Below, in pieces: positions 18,531-26,650 of a stretch of DNA of 64,000 nucleotides. Origin of the DNA: Chryseosolibacter sp036402075 (GTDB taxonomy: Bacteria > Bacteroidota > Bacteroidia > Cytophagales > Cyclobacteriaceae); the NCBI GenBank assembly GCA_036402075.1, contig DASWTP010000260.1, forward strand, positions 1 to 64,000. Reading direction: 5' to 3'. Numbering within the stretch: the first letter of the stretch is position 1; each line of letters starts with the position of its first letter. The notes below the pieces were generated by a model. The model was not told the DNA's origin, made no database searches, and worked only from the letters and a program-made list of their open reading frames with translations. The translations under genes were made by a program, and so were the position numbers.

Positions 18531-18823
18531 AAGGAGAGGACTTTACATGATCAGTATAAGCGTTGCCATGGTTGACAACAACATACGAAAAACGTTGGCA
18601 ACAGCAAATTATTGCAGGTGGACCGCTCGTTAGTTGTCCCCGTCCAGTGAAATTACGTGAAAGTATTCCTTGCGAAAGATTCGGAAGTAAACCCAATGTG
18701 GATACCAGTCGAAGAAGGGCCATTTTTTCAGAACGAAAACAATTTTAATCCACGTTTTCATCCCTTAAGGTTTGATGAAATAATTCGATCACTACCGGGC
18801 CGAACTGCAATCACACCATAAAT

Positions 18824-19552
18824 CTATCTCCCTTCGTTCAGTGCCTTCGCCATCTTTAAAGTGTGCTCAAGCGAGCCTACGCTTGACCAACCATTATGAC
18901 CGGGGATAACATATCGGGGATTGGGGCACTTCCGCTGAACATTCTGAATAGTGGTCGGATAATCTTTTACACTCGCATCGCCCAGGTTGCCCAACGTATC
19001 ATCCTCCGTGCTTTTCAAAAGGCAGCCTCCATACAAAACTTTATCCTTGCCAAACCAGATTACGATATTATCAGGGGCATGACCCTTGCCAGGATAGTAG
19101 GTCTCGAATGAATATTGTCCAACCGTAAAGGTTGTATCGTTTTTGATCAGGTACTCTGCACGACTCATTCCTCGCGCTTTACTGAGCTCATCAGTCTGCT
19201 TTGTTGTATACGTTTTGATCCCCAACTTACGATAGTACTCGAGGCCTGCGGTACGGTCTTCATGAAAATGCGTGGCAATACACATCACCACATTCTTATT
19301 GTGCCTGAACCTGATAGAGTCCAACAGCGGTTGAAACTGGGTTGTGTCCCAGGGAGAATCAACCATCACTACGCCCCGGCTTGTAACAAGGTATAAACCG
19401 TTTGCCGGAACACGAATACCTTTATAAACGCTGAATGTCTTAAAGACATAGAAGTCACCCGTTAGGTGGTGAATTTCCAATTTGCTTTCGGACGACTGGC
19501 AAAACGCTGGCTGAATGAAAAAATACAAGACAGTAAGAACGAGGATACGCAT
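18824..19552 (-). CDS. Subclass B1 metallo-beta-lactamase
   Basis: 242 residues with a signal peptide (cleaved after about residue 18). All B1 ligands are present. Zn1: H95 and H97 in THFHEDRTAG plus H158 in GKGHAPDN. Zn2: D99, C177 in GGCLLK and H219 in VIPGHN. Lys180 (three after the Cys) and Asn189 match the substrate-binding K224 and N233 of the standard numbering. The predicted activity is zinc-dependent hydrolysis of beta-lactams, including carbapenems, in the periplasm. This is not proven by sequence. The ATG at 19552 is chosen because the longer frame starts with TTG and overlaps the upstream gene. It is the last gene of a three-gene tight operon. Confidence 0.9.
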   Translation of the reverse strand: MRILVLTVLYFFIQPAFCQSSESKLEIHHLTGDFYVFKTFSVYKGIRVPANGLYLVTSRGVVMVDSPWDTTQFQPLLDSIRFRHNKNVVMCIATHFHEDRTAGLEYYRKLGIKTYTTKQTDELSKARGMSRAEYLIKNDTTFTVGQYSFETYYPGKGHAPDNIVIWFGKDKVLYGGCLLKSTEDDTLGNLGDASVKDYPTTIQNVQRKCPNPRYVIPGHNGWSSVGSLEHTLKMAKALNEGR

Positions 19553-19560
19553 TCGTTTGG

Positions 19561-19923
19561 TTAATTTTTGATTTTCCGCCAATCTCGCATAATTCTTCGA
19601 TTTTCCCGCTGCCGTTTTCTCGGATTTGGTTCGTAAATCAGGAATGTCTTTTCCGTTTCATACGGATAATACCGAATATACTTCTCATAATGAACTCCGC
19701 GCAGCGTAAGATACACCGTATCAGTTGCTGACACACCAAGCCTGAATCTTCCCTGTGCGTCAGTGATTCTATCCTCACCAGCAGGATGCGGAAGCGCCAC
19801 GGTAATACCAGCCATCGGTGTTTTGTCACCGAACGAAAGCACCAGCCCCTCAATAGTTCGCGTCACCTGCGAATGTGCAGGTAACCACATCCCGACCAGC
19901 AACAAGACTGCTCCTGCTTTCAT
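19561..19923 (-). CDS. Secreted carboxypeptidase-regulatory-like domain protein
   Basis: 120 residues with a signal peptide (ending PAHSQV). The mature part is a single CarboxypepD_reg-like beta-sandwich: 'TIEGLVLSFGDKTPMAGITVALP', then 'TDAQGRFRLGV', the layout used at the N-terminus of TonB-dependent receptors but here free-standing. It ends in a strongly basic tail (NPRKRQRENRR). It overlaps the upstream gene by ATGA and is followed after eight bases by the beta-lactamase ATG. Confidence 0.75.
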   Translation of the reverse strand: MKAGAVLLLVGMWLPAHSQVTRTIEGLVLSFGDKTPMAGITVALPHPAGEDRITDAQGRFRLGVSATDTVYLTLRGVHYEKYIRYYPYETEKTFLIYEPNPRKRQRENRRIMRDWRKIKN

Positions 19924-20267
19924 TCCTTATTAATTATCTCATCAACAAAACGATCATAACGGCTATAGAGCTTTTCTGCCATGGATTTTATTGCAGGCAA
20001 AAAAGCAGTGATCACTACTCCCACCAACTCAGCATAATTTTTTAGGAAAAACAAGTTTAGTGAGATGAACAAAATTGAACCATAAAATACCAGGTAGGAG
20101 GTCAACGTCATAACGGTCCTAACGGGTCTGGCGAGACTCGACTTAGCGAGCCGTATGACAAGCTCGCAAACCACAAAAAACGTCAGCAGGATGCCGAGCC
20201 AAATCCATATATCCCAGCGTCCGAAACCAACAACGTAAGGATCAAAATTGTTGATTGCCTGAATCAT
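19920..20267 (-). CDS. Small membrane protein, first gene of the beta-lactamase operon
   Basis: 115 residues with three hydrophobic helices (WIWLGILLTFFVVCELVI, LTSYLVFYGSILFISLNLFFL and ELVGVVITAFLPAI) and a charged C-terminus. The family was not recognised. Its stop overlaps the next start by four bases (ATGA), indicating translational coupling with the carboxypeptidase-regulatory-like protein and then the B1 beta-lactamase. Confidence 0.65.
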   Translation of the reverse strand: MIQAINNFDPYVVGFGRWDIWIWLGILLTFFVVCELVIRLAKSSLARPVRTVMTLTSYLVFYGSILFISLNLFFLKNYAELVGVVITAFLPAIKSMAEKLYSRYDRFVDEIINKE

Positions 20268-20416
20268 GCCAGATCTTTAAATATACTTCTAACTTATCAG
20301 CGTAAAAAATGAGATCAGGCTTTTTCTCGTACTTGGGTATCTAGGAAAAAAGCAAGGTATTACTTTATTCGCTAGCATCTCAGGTTTCTGATGCACCTAA
20401 AACGACCGGAAAATAT

Positions 20417-21037
20417 TTATTTCACAGGCTCACGCAAGATCGTTTTGAGTTTTTCCGGAGCGGTTTTCCGAAAATCAGAAAGGTAAATTTCATGGTGGAG
20501 GCCGTTCTTCTGAAGCCCCCGCTCTCCACAAAATTTGCCAATCTCCTTCAACGTTTCCGGCTCTGTAGAATACGGTCCTACATGAAGCATTTGAACACAT
20601 ATTCCCTCTGCCAGTTCATAAAACTCAACTTCCGTTACTAACAGCCTGTTCTTCTTCTTCAGAACAGTTTCAGCAGCGTTGGAAACGTCAGCCTTTGAAA
20701 CGAAATCAGGCAGCCGTATAGCCAGCCGATATTCCCACTCACTTCGCGGCACGTCTGTCGAGGTCTCGATCGTCTTATTTCTAAATTTTTCCTCATCAAA
20801 CCACCAGAATCCTTCCAGCTTTGCCACAGCAAAATCTTTTCCGCGAGCTTTGAAGTCAAATTTCAATGTGTACGCGGTGGAGTAAAGTGCTTCAATCCGC
20901 TCGAGGAACGGTGCACCGGAAGGATCGCCCTTGCCCCTAATGGAAATGAACGGAACTCGTCCGACATCGATCAGTTCTGGCGTGCGTTTCGCGCTGTAAT
21001 ATGATTTGTGTTTTTTCGTGAGATCAAGTTTTTCCAT
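20417..21037 (-). CDS. GyrI-like small-molecule-binding protein
   Basis: 206 residues. 'ELIDVGRVPFISIRGKGDPSGAPFLERIEALYSTAYTLKF' and the later 'ICVQMLHVGPYSTEPETL' are typical of GyrI-like/SRPBCC-fold ligand-binding proteins found alone or fused to AraC/MerR regulators. No DNA-binding domain is present, so it is a stand-alone member. The ligand is unknown. It is a single gene in a minus-strand run. Confidence 0.85.
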   Translation of the reverse strand: MEKLDLTKKHKSYYSAKRTPELIDVGRVPFISIRGKGDPSGAPFLERIEALYSTAYTLKFDFKARGKDFAVAKLEGFWWFDEEKFRNKTIETSTDVPRSEWEYRLAIRLPDFVSKADVSNAAETVLKKKNRLLVTEVEFYELAEGICVQMLHVGPYSTEPETLKEIGKFCGERGLQKNGLHHEIYLSDFRKTAPEKLKTILREPVK

Positions 21038-21103
21038 GACTTTTTAACGCCAAAAAAATATAGACTACTGACAACTGTATGTCAGCAGCATTTGCAAGGC
21101 ATC

Positions 21104-21640
21104 TTAAACCTCTTTTGTCATGAAGAAAAAATCACGCTCCAGATCATATTTCAACTTCGCTACGCTCCTTCGCATGACAAAGTATGGAATGCCTACCATG
21201 AACGCTGCGTGAACAAGAATAAACGGAAATATGACCCATGCGAAATCATCTTTGGGCCCGAAAAAAGCAAACGAAACAATTGCTGCCAGGTAAAAGATCA
21301 GGATAAAAATCAAAAAAGGGATAATGAAATTATTGAAACCCGTAATGGTTGACGTGATGATTAACTTCTCGTCTTTTTGCCGAAACGTACCTTCGGCTTT
21401 CGCCAGGGCCAGGTTCGAATCAAACATCCTCTTTCTCCGCCTGATCTTGAATGAATCATCGGTGACCACGCCTTTGTATTCATTCTTGGTCGAACGGAAT
21501 GCCTCTAATGGCACGCCCAGAAAACCCGTCCCACCGGGGTCAACGCTGTTTCGTAGTCGCTCGACAAACACTCTTTTTTCGATAGGGATTTCCGTGGTCA
21601 GATAATCGACCAGCTTCAGTCGTTCAAGTAAGGCTCGCAT
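21104..21640 (-). CDS. Hypothetical two-helix membrane protein
   Basis: 178 residues. The N-terminal half is charged and soluble-looking (with 'GVVTDDSFKIRRRKRMFDSN'). Two adjacent hydrophobic helices follow (FIIPFLIFILIFYLAAIVSFAF and WVIFPFILVHAAFMVGIPYF), and a basic-acidic tail ends in TKEV. The family was not recognised. It begins 37 bases before the fucosidase stop in the minus-strand order and may share that transcript. Confidence 0.6.
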   Translation of the reverse strand: MRALLERLKLVDYLTTEIPIEKRVFVERLRNSVDPGGTGFLGVPLEAFRSTKNEYKGVVTDDSFKIRRRKRMFDSNLALAKAEGTFRQKDEKLIITSTITGFNNFIIPFLIFILIFYLAAIVSFAFFGPKDDFAWVIFPFILVHAAFMVGIPYFVMRRSVAKLKYDLERDFFFMTKEV

Positions 21641-21676
21641 TTTTTAATTCTGATTAATTCGCAGGGAACAGGCAAA

Positions 21677-23014
21677 CTAGTTTAATCCGCCTTTACCGCG
21701 ATACAATTCAATAGGGCCGTCAAGCGCCACTTTTAATACAGTTACATACTGGTCGTTGGCTGAAGCCGGCACGTCAATATAAATCAATCCCGGCACAGGG
21801 CTCCACGAAATCTTTCCGACCACTTTATGTTTTAGCTGAGTGCCTGCGCCAACCACCTCAACTGCTTTCACTTTGTTCTTAACTCCTTTCAGCATCACCG
21901 TCCCGGAAGTTCTTCCGTGAAGGAACAAGTAAAGCGTGGCTGAGTCTTTCGAAAGTGTCGTTGGTCCATAAAAGTGTCCGGCCGGGATTCCGCCAACGGT
22001 ATTAAAAATGGCTTCACCATGTTTTTTATTCCACGCTCCCAACGTTTTCAACACATGAATTTGTTCTTCCGGAATTGTACCATCTTCCTTCGGCCCCATG
22101 TCCAGCAGAAGATTTCCGCCATTGGCTACCGCGTCCACAAAAATAGTGATGACTTCATAGGGCGTTTTCCAGTTATTATCGTTGTGGAAACCCCAGTTGT
22201 CGTTTGTGGTCATGCAAAGCTCCCACCACTTGTAGCCAGGGCGCGTGACGGGAAAATTTTGTTCAGGCGTTTCATAATCGCCATGGCCTTGAAGTCGGCC
22301 GTTGATAATCGCATTTGGATTCTGTGCGAGAATAATGTTTCTCACTTTTTCACTCTCCCATTCTTCCGCGCTGTGTTCCCAATCGCCATCAAACCACCAC
22401 AGGTCTGGGTTGAACGTAGTGCTGATCTCCCTGATCTGTCCCTGGAAGAAATCCCTAAACCGGTTCCAGCGTTTGTAGTCATCACTGACCTTGTATCGCG
22501 AACTGTCTCTCAGGAAGCCGGGATAATCAGGATGTGACCAGTCAATGAGTGAAAAATAGGCACCAGCCTTGATTCCCCTGCTTCTCAACTCGGCAAAAAG
22601 TGGAGTAATGAGGTCTTTCTTTGCTGGCGTTGCTCTTACGCTGCTAAGCTTATTCAGTTTCGTATCATACATGGCCACGCCATCGTGATGCTTGGTTGTA
22701 ACCACGGCATAACGCGCACCCGATTCTTTAATCAAGTCAGCCCAAAATGCAGGATCGTATTTAGAAAGCGTAAAGCCTTTCAGTTGCTTCATGTAGTCAG
22801 CGTAGCTCATCTTTTTGTTATAAAAGCTCCACGACTCATCAACGCCATCGACTGCATAAATGCCTTCATGGATAAAAATGCCGAGCTTGGCATCGGCAAA
22901 CCATTGCATCTTATTCGCAATTGCTTCTGACTTAACATGGCTCTGCCCACGGAGCGCAATGGGTGACAACAGCGTAAAAAGGAAATAGATCGTCTGGATC
23001 TTTCTAAGGTTCAT
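21677..23014 (-). CDS. Alpha-L-fucosidase, GH29
   Basis: 445 residues from the ATG at 23014, which sits right before the signal peptide (MNLRKIQTIYFLFTLL... cleaved near RGQS). GH29 features: KLGIFIHEGIYAV (H49), 'VVTTKHHDGVAMYD' (107-116), the nucleophile Asp D209 in WWFDGDW, and 'GGNLLLDMGPKEDGTIP'. The C-terminal ~100 residues form a beta-sandwich. The predicted activity is removal of terminal L-fucose from glycans, outside the cytoplasm. The usual FIHWG is FIHEG here. No SusC/D or other glycan-use genes are nearby. Confidence 0.93.
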   Translation of the reverse strand: MNLRKIQTIYFLFTLLSPIALRGQSHVKSEAIANKMQWFADAKLGIFIHEGIYAVDGVDESWSFYNKKMSYADYMKQLKGFTLSKYDPAFWADLIKESGARYAVVTTKHHDGVAMYDTKLNKLSSVRATPAKKDLITPLFAELRSRGIKAGAYFSLIDWSHPDYPGFLRDSSRYKVSDDYKRWNRFRDFFQGQIREISTTFNPDLWWFDGDWEHSAEEWESEKVRNIILAQNPNAIINGRLQGHGDYETPEQNFPVTRPGYKWWELCMTTNDNWGFHNDNNWKTPYEVITIFVDAVANGGNLLLDMGPKEDGTIPEEQIHVLKTLGAWNKKHGEAIFNTVGGIPAGHFYGPTTLSKDSATLYLFLHGRTSGTVMLKGVKNKVKAVEVVGAGTQLKHKVVGKISWSPVPGLIYIDVPASANDQYVTVLKVALDGPIELYRGKGGLN

Positions 23015-23104
23015 AATGCATCTTTCAAAGTCCAAATTGACTCGAGAATGATAAACGCGCAAGTAAGTGGTGAGAAAACTTTGAAAAAATTGCCCGGCAG
23101 CGTC

Positions 23105-23728
23105 TTATCCTTTTTGAAAACAAAACGTTTTAAACGATTTTCCGTTTGGCAAAAAGTTTTCCTCCTCGTCAACCAAGGCGAAAGAATGATAAGCCGCGGC
23201 ATTAAGGAGTTCGGTTGGATCAACGATCCGGAATATCTGTCCTACTTGCTTGATTGTCTCTACACCGGTCTGACTGACCGATGTCACGCCATTATTAACC
23301 TGGATGGTCACTGCTGCATGCCCTTCATCTATTACGTTATTCTGGAGGAATCTGAATCCCTGGCGCACGTCCAGATACTCGAAGATCAATGCCGCCCAGC
23401 AAAGATCAACCTTGACAATTTCTGCAGCCGCGACAGCGAGGTCCAACTGTACAAGGTGAAGCCCATCGATTCGCTGTCCGAAACGCTTGTCCGTCTCGCG
23501 AAGATAGTCGGGATTAATGTCAACAGCATATACGTCTCGCGTTAATGTGCTGTCCACGTGCTCAAGACCGTTTCCCCCGGATACTCCGAGGCACATCAAC
23601 GAGCCTGGCCTGAATCTCGACAAATATTTAGCCGTTAATACATTCAACAATTGCTGCTGTCCAACGGTGGGATGACTCATGTGTTTTTCATAGTCATCAA
23701 GCGGTATCTTTTCCCAGATGTTGCCCAT
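23105..23728 (-). CDS. Class I SAM-dependent methyltransferase
   Basis: 207 residues. The Rossmann-type AdoMet site is seen as 'MCLGVSGGNGLEHV' (motif I), followed by the acidic end of strand 2 (VYAVDIN) and a D-rich motif II (VDLCWAALIFEYL). The substrate is not recognisable. A 28-nt hairpin repeat lies about 50 bases upstream of the start. It is a single gene between the fucosidase and a small membrane protein. Confidence 0.82.
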   Translation of the reverse strand: MGNIWEKIPLDDYEKHMSHPTVGQQQLLNVLTAKYLSRFRPGSLMCLGVSGGNGLEHVDSTLTRDVYAVDINPDYLRETDKRFGQRIDGLHLVQLDLAVAAAEIVKVDLCWAALIFEYLDVRQGFRFLQNNVIDEGHAAVTIQVNNGVTSVSQTGVETIKQVGQIFRIVDPTELLNAAAYHSFALVDEEENFLPNGKSFKTFCFQKG

Positions 23729-23779
23729 GCCTTCGTAGGGTTAATTTTTACGTCTGGCTTTCAAATACCAGACTGACTA

Positions 23780-23820
23780 GCATCCTCCGCTAAACGGGAA
23801 ACGATGCGAGACATAAAATT
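23780..23820. repeat. Hairpin repeat copy A (degenerate)
   Basis: 28-nt imperfect palindrome (23780-23807, ends GCATC...GATGC) followed by GAGACATAAAA, the same flank as copy B. It differs from copies B-D at several stem positions, so its stem is weaker. It lies between the methyltransferase gene and the 102-residue membrane protein gene. Confidence 0.7.
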
Positions 23821-23891
23821 TGCAGTTGCCGCAGATCAACCTCCCACCTCCCGGCTGAAGATTTCGATCTGAATGATTCTTATTTAATCGC

Positions 23892-24200
23892 TTAGGATAA
23901 GAAACCCTTTGTGAGGAGCACGAGATCCATGACTAACATCCAAATCACAAAGATCGCGGTCCACAACTTGAGAACAATTACGTCCCAGAAGTATGTTAGA
24001 AAATCGTCAGTCGGGTCTTTGCGAAATTGCTCGTTCAGATCTGTTTTCCTGAAAAAATAAAACACACCAATAAACGTGATGAGAGATCCCACAGGCATCA
24101 ACATCTGTAGGTATTTCATCAAGAAGATACCAAGAAAAAACCCAAGGGCGAAAATAAGAATACCATATCCAATAAGTTTGTTGATAGTTGAATTTCTCAC
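23892..24200 (-). CDS. Small membrane protein between hairpin repeats
   Basis: 102 residues starting with GTG at 24200. Two adjacent helices (IGYGILIFALGFFLGIFLM and LMPVGSLITFIGVFYFF) and a C-terminal helix (IVLKLWTAIFVIWMLVMDLV) suggest three membrane spans. The family was not recognised. It is flanked by hairpin repeat copies A and B. Confidence 0.55.
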   Translation of the reverse strand: MRNSTINKLIGYGILIFALGFFLGIFLMKYLQMLMPVGSLITFIGVFYFFRKTDLNEQFRKDPTDDFLTYFWDVIVLKLWTAIFVIWMLVMDLVLLTKGFLS

Positions 24201-24278
24201 CTGCTGATTAAATTAGAAGCCATTATTAACATGCCTCTAAAATATAAATATTTTGCGGGCCAACCATTAGTCCGGCTT

Positions 24279-24318
24279 GCATCGTCCCCGAAACGGGAGA
24301 CGATGCGAGACATAAAAT
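24279..24318. repeat. Hairpin repeat copy B
   Basis: 28-nt hairpin (24279-24306): an 8-bp stem GCATCGTC/GACGATGC continues, past one bulged A, into CCCG/CGGG with an AAA loop. It is followed by GAGACATAAAA. It is identical in its 28 bases to copy C and directly abuts the long repeat unit 1. Confidence 0.85.
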
Positions 24319-24504
24319 CTTCTATCGTACGCATTCAAATTGAAAAAAGTTATTGTGCGAACCTCTCGCAATGCAAAATGAACCGGGGCGAATAAAAATT
24401 ACTTTGATTAAACGAATGTATATTGCGAATAGAGGGAAGGGGGTAAATTTAGATACGTCCCGCTAGCATCGTCCCCGAAACGGGAGACGATGCTAGGCAT
24501 AAAA
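24319..24504. repeat. Long repeat unit 1 (about 186 bp) with hairpin copy C
   Basis: A ~147-base body starting CTTCTAT is followed by the 28-nt hairpin (24466-24493) and a TAGGCATAAAA flank. It is directly repeated at 26033-26216 with about nine substitutions and one 2-base indel (roughly 95% identity by eye). It begins at the end of hairpin copy B and ends 28 bases before the stop of the S41 peptidase gene. It includes the 332-base gap between genes (24201-24532). Confidence 0.9.
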
Positions 24505-24532
24505 GGACCTTCTCAAGGTACGCTCATATTTC

Positions 24533-26020
24533 CTACTGCTGCGGTACGCCTCTTAACTGACCGAGTAAATCAGATACCTCCATTTTATCAACATTTTTAA
24601 TAACGATGTCGGGAACGACAGGATTATTGTCTTCCTGGTCACCATTGGCCCTAATAAAAAGCGCTGATGGAAGCCAGCAAGAAATACCCGAGTTTGGGAG
24701 CCTTACAGCAACTATTTCGCCTAGATGGTTGGGTGCATCTCCAGAAGGCTCTCCCACCACCGTTGCGAGCGAATAGTCCTTTACTGCATTAGCCATCATC
24801 ATAGCACTGCTAAAGGTTCTGTTTGCAATCAATACATACACTTTACCAGTAAACCGATTCTCATTGGGTGCTGGCTCAATTGGAGATGAAGGATTCTTGT
24901 ACTTGAAGAACGTGCCCTCCTGATGTTTGAAATAAGCCTTCCGTGTCATTGTAACGGCAAGCCCTCGGACGTACCAGGGAAACATCCTTTTATAGTTTGC
25001 CTTGTATTCCCGACTAACTAACCATTTTTTGTTGGCCGTCATTCGATACGGTCTGGAGTTAAAATAATTAATAAGAGTAGCGCCATGAATGCTGTTTCCA
25101 CCGCTATTTCTTCGCAAGTCAATCACCAGCATGCCTATTTTTCTAGTTTTAATATCCTGAAACGTAGTTGCCAAAAACTCATTAAACCTGTTGCTATTAA
25201 CCGACTGCATACTCTTAAAGTCGATATAGGCAATGGTGTCTTGTACAACAGAATAACTAATAATATCGCCCAGGTTACCAGGGTTGACTTGCTTCAGGGC
25301 TTTAAATGGAGGAGCATTAACTTTAGGCCGATATCCCTCTAGCATACAACTGGAAATCGAACCGCCCCTCGCGAATTTAATTTGGAATGGTGGATTGATA
25401 CCGTTCAGCCAAAGATATTCCGCGAACGATCTGGAAACCCTACGGATTTTCAACGCACGCAGGCCTCCCTCATAACCACAGAAAACATTATAGAGAGAAT
25501 CCGCCCTTAGACCGTTAATTGATAAAACCCTGTCACCATCGAGCAGTACCATCCCGGGTTTTAACGTTGATGTAACGGAAACGGAATCATCGTCTAGAAC
25601 GCATTTGAACGGCAGAATGCCCCCGCCATTTTCCACAAACCTGTGATAATTGTTGTGTGGAAACTCACAATACATATGCCCCACGTTATAGGCACCCTGC
25701 AACCTGAGAAAATGCTCGTAAAATTGAAGTGGAGTCAGAGCCGTCTTCTCCTTAATTCCCGATGCAATACTGTCTATTTTACTCTTCTTCGTGTATAAAT
25801 ATGGGAATGGGACAATCTTTTCCACCGTAGAAATGTAATAATTTACATCTTCGACAATTTTCCGATTATCAAACTTTCCTGATGGGAGTTTTGTCTGCAG
25901 ACGCTTGATCACCACTTTTCTCATCGAACAAGCGGAAGTGATAACAAGGAAAACCAGAAAACTGACAAAAGTCCTTCCCACGGCACTAGTTCGATAGAGG
26001 TGATAACGACAATGACACAT
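24533..26020 (-). CDS. S41-family peptidase, lipoprotein
   Basis: 495 residues from the ATG at 26020. The open frame has a TTG four codons upstream. A lipobox VITSAC after a hydrophobic segment predicts a lipidated Cys near residue 31. The C-terminal protease domain is recognised from 'IGMLVIDLRRNSGGN' and the nucleophile region NRTFSSAMMMANAVKDY, where the second Ser of FSSA is the expected catalytic residue. 'VVGEPSGDAPNHLG' and 'NPVVPDIVI' follow. A PDZ-like loop ('KPGMVLLDGDRVLSINGLRADS') precedes it. The gene is bracketed by two copies of a ~185-bp repeat. The upstream copy starts 13 bases before this ATG and carries a promoter-like sequence. Confidence 0.88.
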   Translation of the reverse strand: MCHCRYHLYRTSAVGRTFVSFLVFLVITSACSMRKVVIKRLQTKLPSGKFDNRKIVEDVNYYISTVEKIVPFPYLYTKKSKIDSIASGIKEKTALTPLQFYEHFLRLQGAYNVGHMYCEFPHNNYHRFVENGGGILPFKCVLDDDSVSVTSTLKPGMVLLDGDRVLSINGLRADSLYNVFCGYEGGLRALKIRRVSRSFAEYLWLNGINPPFQIKFARGGSISSCMLEGYRPKVNAPPFKALKQVNPGNLGDIISYSVVQDTIAYIDFKSMQSVNSNRFNEFLATTFQDIKTRKIGMLVIDLRRNSGGNSIHGATLINYFNSRPYRMTANKKWLVSREYKANYKRMFPWYVRGLAVTMTRKAYFKHQEGTFFKYKNPSSPIEPAPNENRFTGKVYVLIANRTFSSAMMMANAVKDYSLATVVGEPSGDAPNHLGEIVAVRLPNSGISCWLPSALFIRANGDQEDNNPVVPDIVIKNVDKMEVSDLLGQLRGVPQQ

Positions 26021-26032
26021 TTGACAATTCAA

Positions 26033-26216
26033 CTTCTATGGTACGCATTCAAATTGAAAAAAGTTATTGTGCGAACCTCGCAATGCAAAATGAACCGGGG
26101 CGAATAAAAATTACTTTGATTAAACAAATGTGTATCGCGAATAGAGGGAAGGAGGTAAATTCAGATACGTCCCGCTAGCATCGTCCCGGAAACGGGAGAC
26201 GATGCGAGGCATCAAA
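26033..26216. repeat. Long repeat unit 2 (about 184 bp) with hairpin copy D
   Basis: Direct repeat of 24319-24504: a ~145-base body, then the 28-nt hairpin (26178-26205, one inner substitution relative to B and C) and a GAGGCATCAAAA flank. It lies directly 5' of the S41 peptidase gene. A 2-base deletion relative to unit 1 lies in the body near 26078. Confidence 0.9.
26059..26088 (-). promoter_or_regulatory. Promoter-like sequence inside repeat unit 2
   Basis: On the minus strand TTG (complement of 26086-26088) is followed by 19 bases and TAACTTTT (complement of 26059-26066), one mismatch to TAnnTTTG. The start would fall about 30 bases before the S41 ATG. In repeat unit 1 the 2-base insertion makes the spacer 21. 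Confidence 0.4.
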
Positions 26217-26314
26217 ATTTAGTCAAAATCTTTCGATAAACTTAATTTAAGACCGGCTTTAAAGTCCCTCACAGTTGCAGGAAACCGGAGACACGTTCTT
26301 CTGCACACTTTAAC

Positions 26315-26650
26315 CTAATTTATTCGCGTCTGATATTTTCTCCATGGAAGGTTTCGGATTTCCGTCCAATATTCTTCTCTTACTTCTTCGTCTATGAAGA
26401 TCGGCAAGCGTTCACCGTAAAGCCGGTCAGCTCCATCTTTCCTGCAGCCGGATATCCAATAATAATCTCCCGTCTCCACGTCAAAATAGTTTGCCTTAAA
26501 CCCAGTTCCGTTTAACGTCTGGAAGGTTATTCCGTTGTAATGAATCGATTTTCCAGTCTTCGAAAATGTTACGCGCCCAATCCGCGCATCACCGATCAAA
26601 GCGTTATCACCACTCTTATTTTCAATGTACATTATTCGTTGTCGTGCCAT
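26315..26650 (-). CDS. Conserved small hypothetical protein
   Basis: 111 residues. The sequence 'RIMYIENKSG', 'ARIGRVTFSKTG', 'GTGFKANYFDVETGDYYWISGC' and 'ERLPIFIDEEVREEYWTEIR' is a small conserved family I recognise from many bacteria. It is sometimes labelled deoxyxylulose-phosphate synthase, for which the length and sequence give no support. A TAATTTTG box (26655-26662 on the minus strand, exact TAnnTTTG) ends four bases before the ATG, with a TTA 20 bases further up, so the mRNA may be nearly leaderless. Confidence 0.8.
   Translation of the reverse strand: MARQRIMYIENKSGDNALIGDARIGRVTFSKTGKSIHYNGITFQTLNGTGFKANYFDVETGDYYWISGCRKDGADRLYGERLPIFIDEEVREEYWTEIRNLPWRKYQTRIN

Noticed and set aside
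18630..18761. 43-residue minus-strand ORF upstream of the 112-residue secreted protein
   Set aside because: Short, no family, many aromatic residues; no supporting promoter or neighbour.
23780..26216. CRISPR array
   Set aside because: The four hairpin copies are irregularly spaced (about 500, 190 and 1700 bases) and separated by genes and by a second repeat, not by uniform spacers; no cas genes.
23780..26216. Integron with attC sites around cassettes
   Set aside because: The hairpins lack the paired GTTRRRY/RYYYAAC core sites, and no tyrosine integrase is present.
26315..26650. Annotation as 1-deoxy-D-xylulose-5-phosphate synthase
   Set aside because: At 111 residues with no thiamine-diphosphate motif it cannot be that enzyme; the name is a known type of propagated label.
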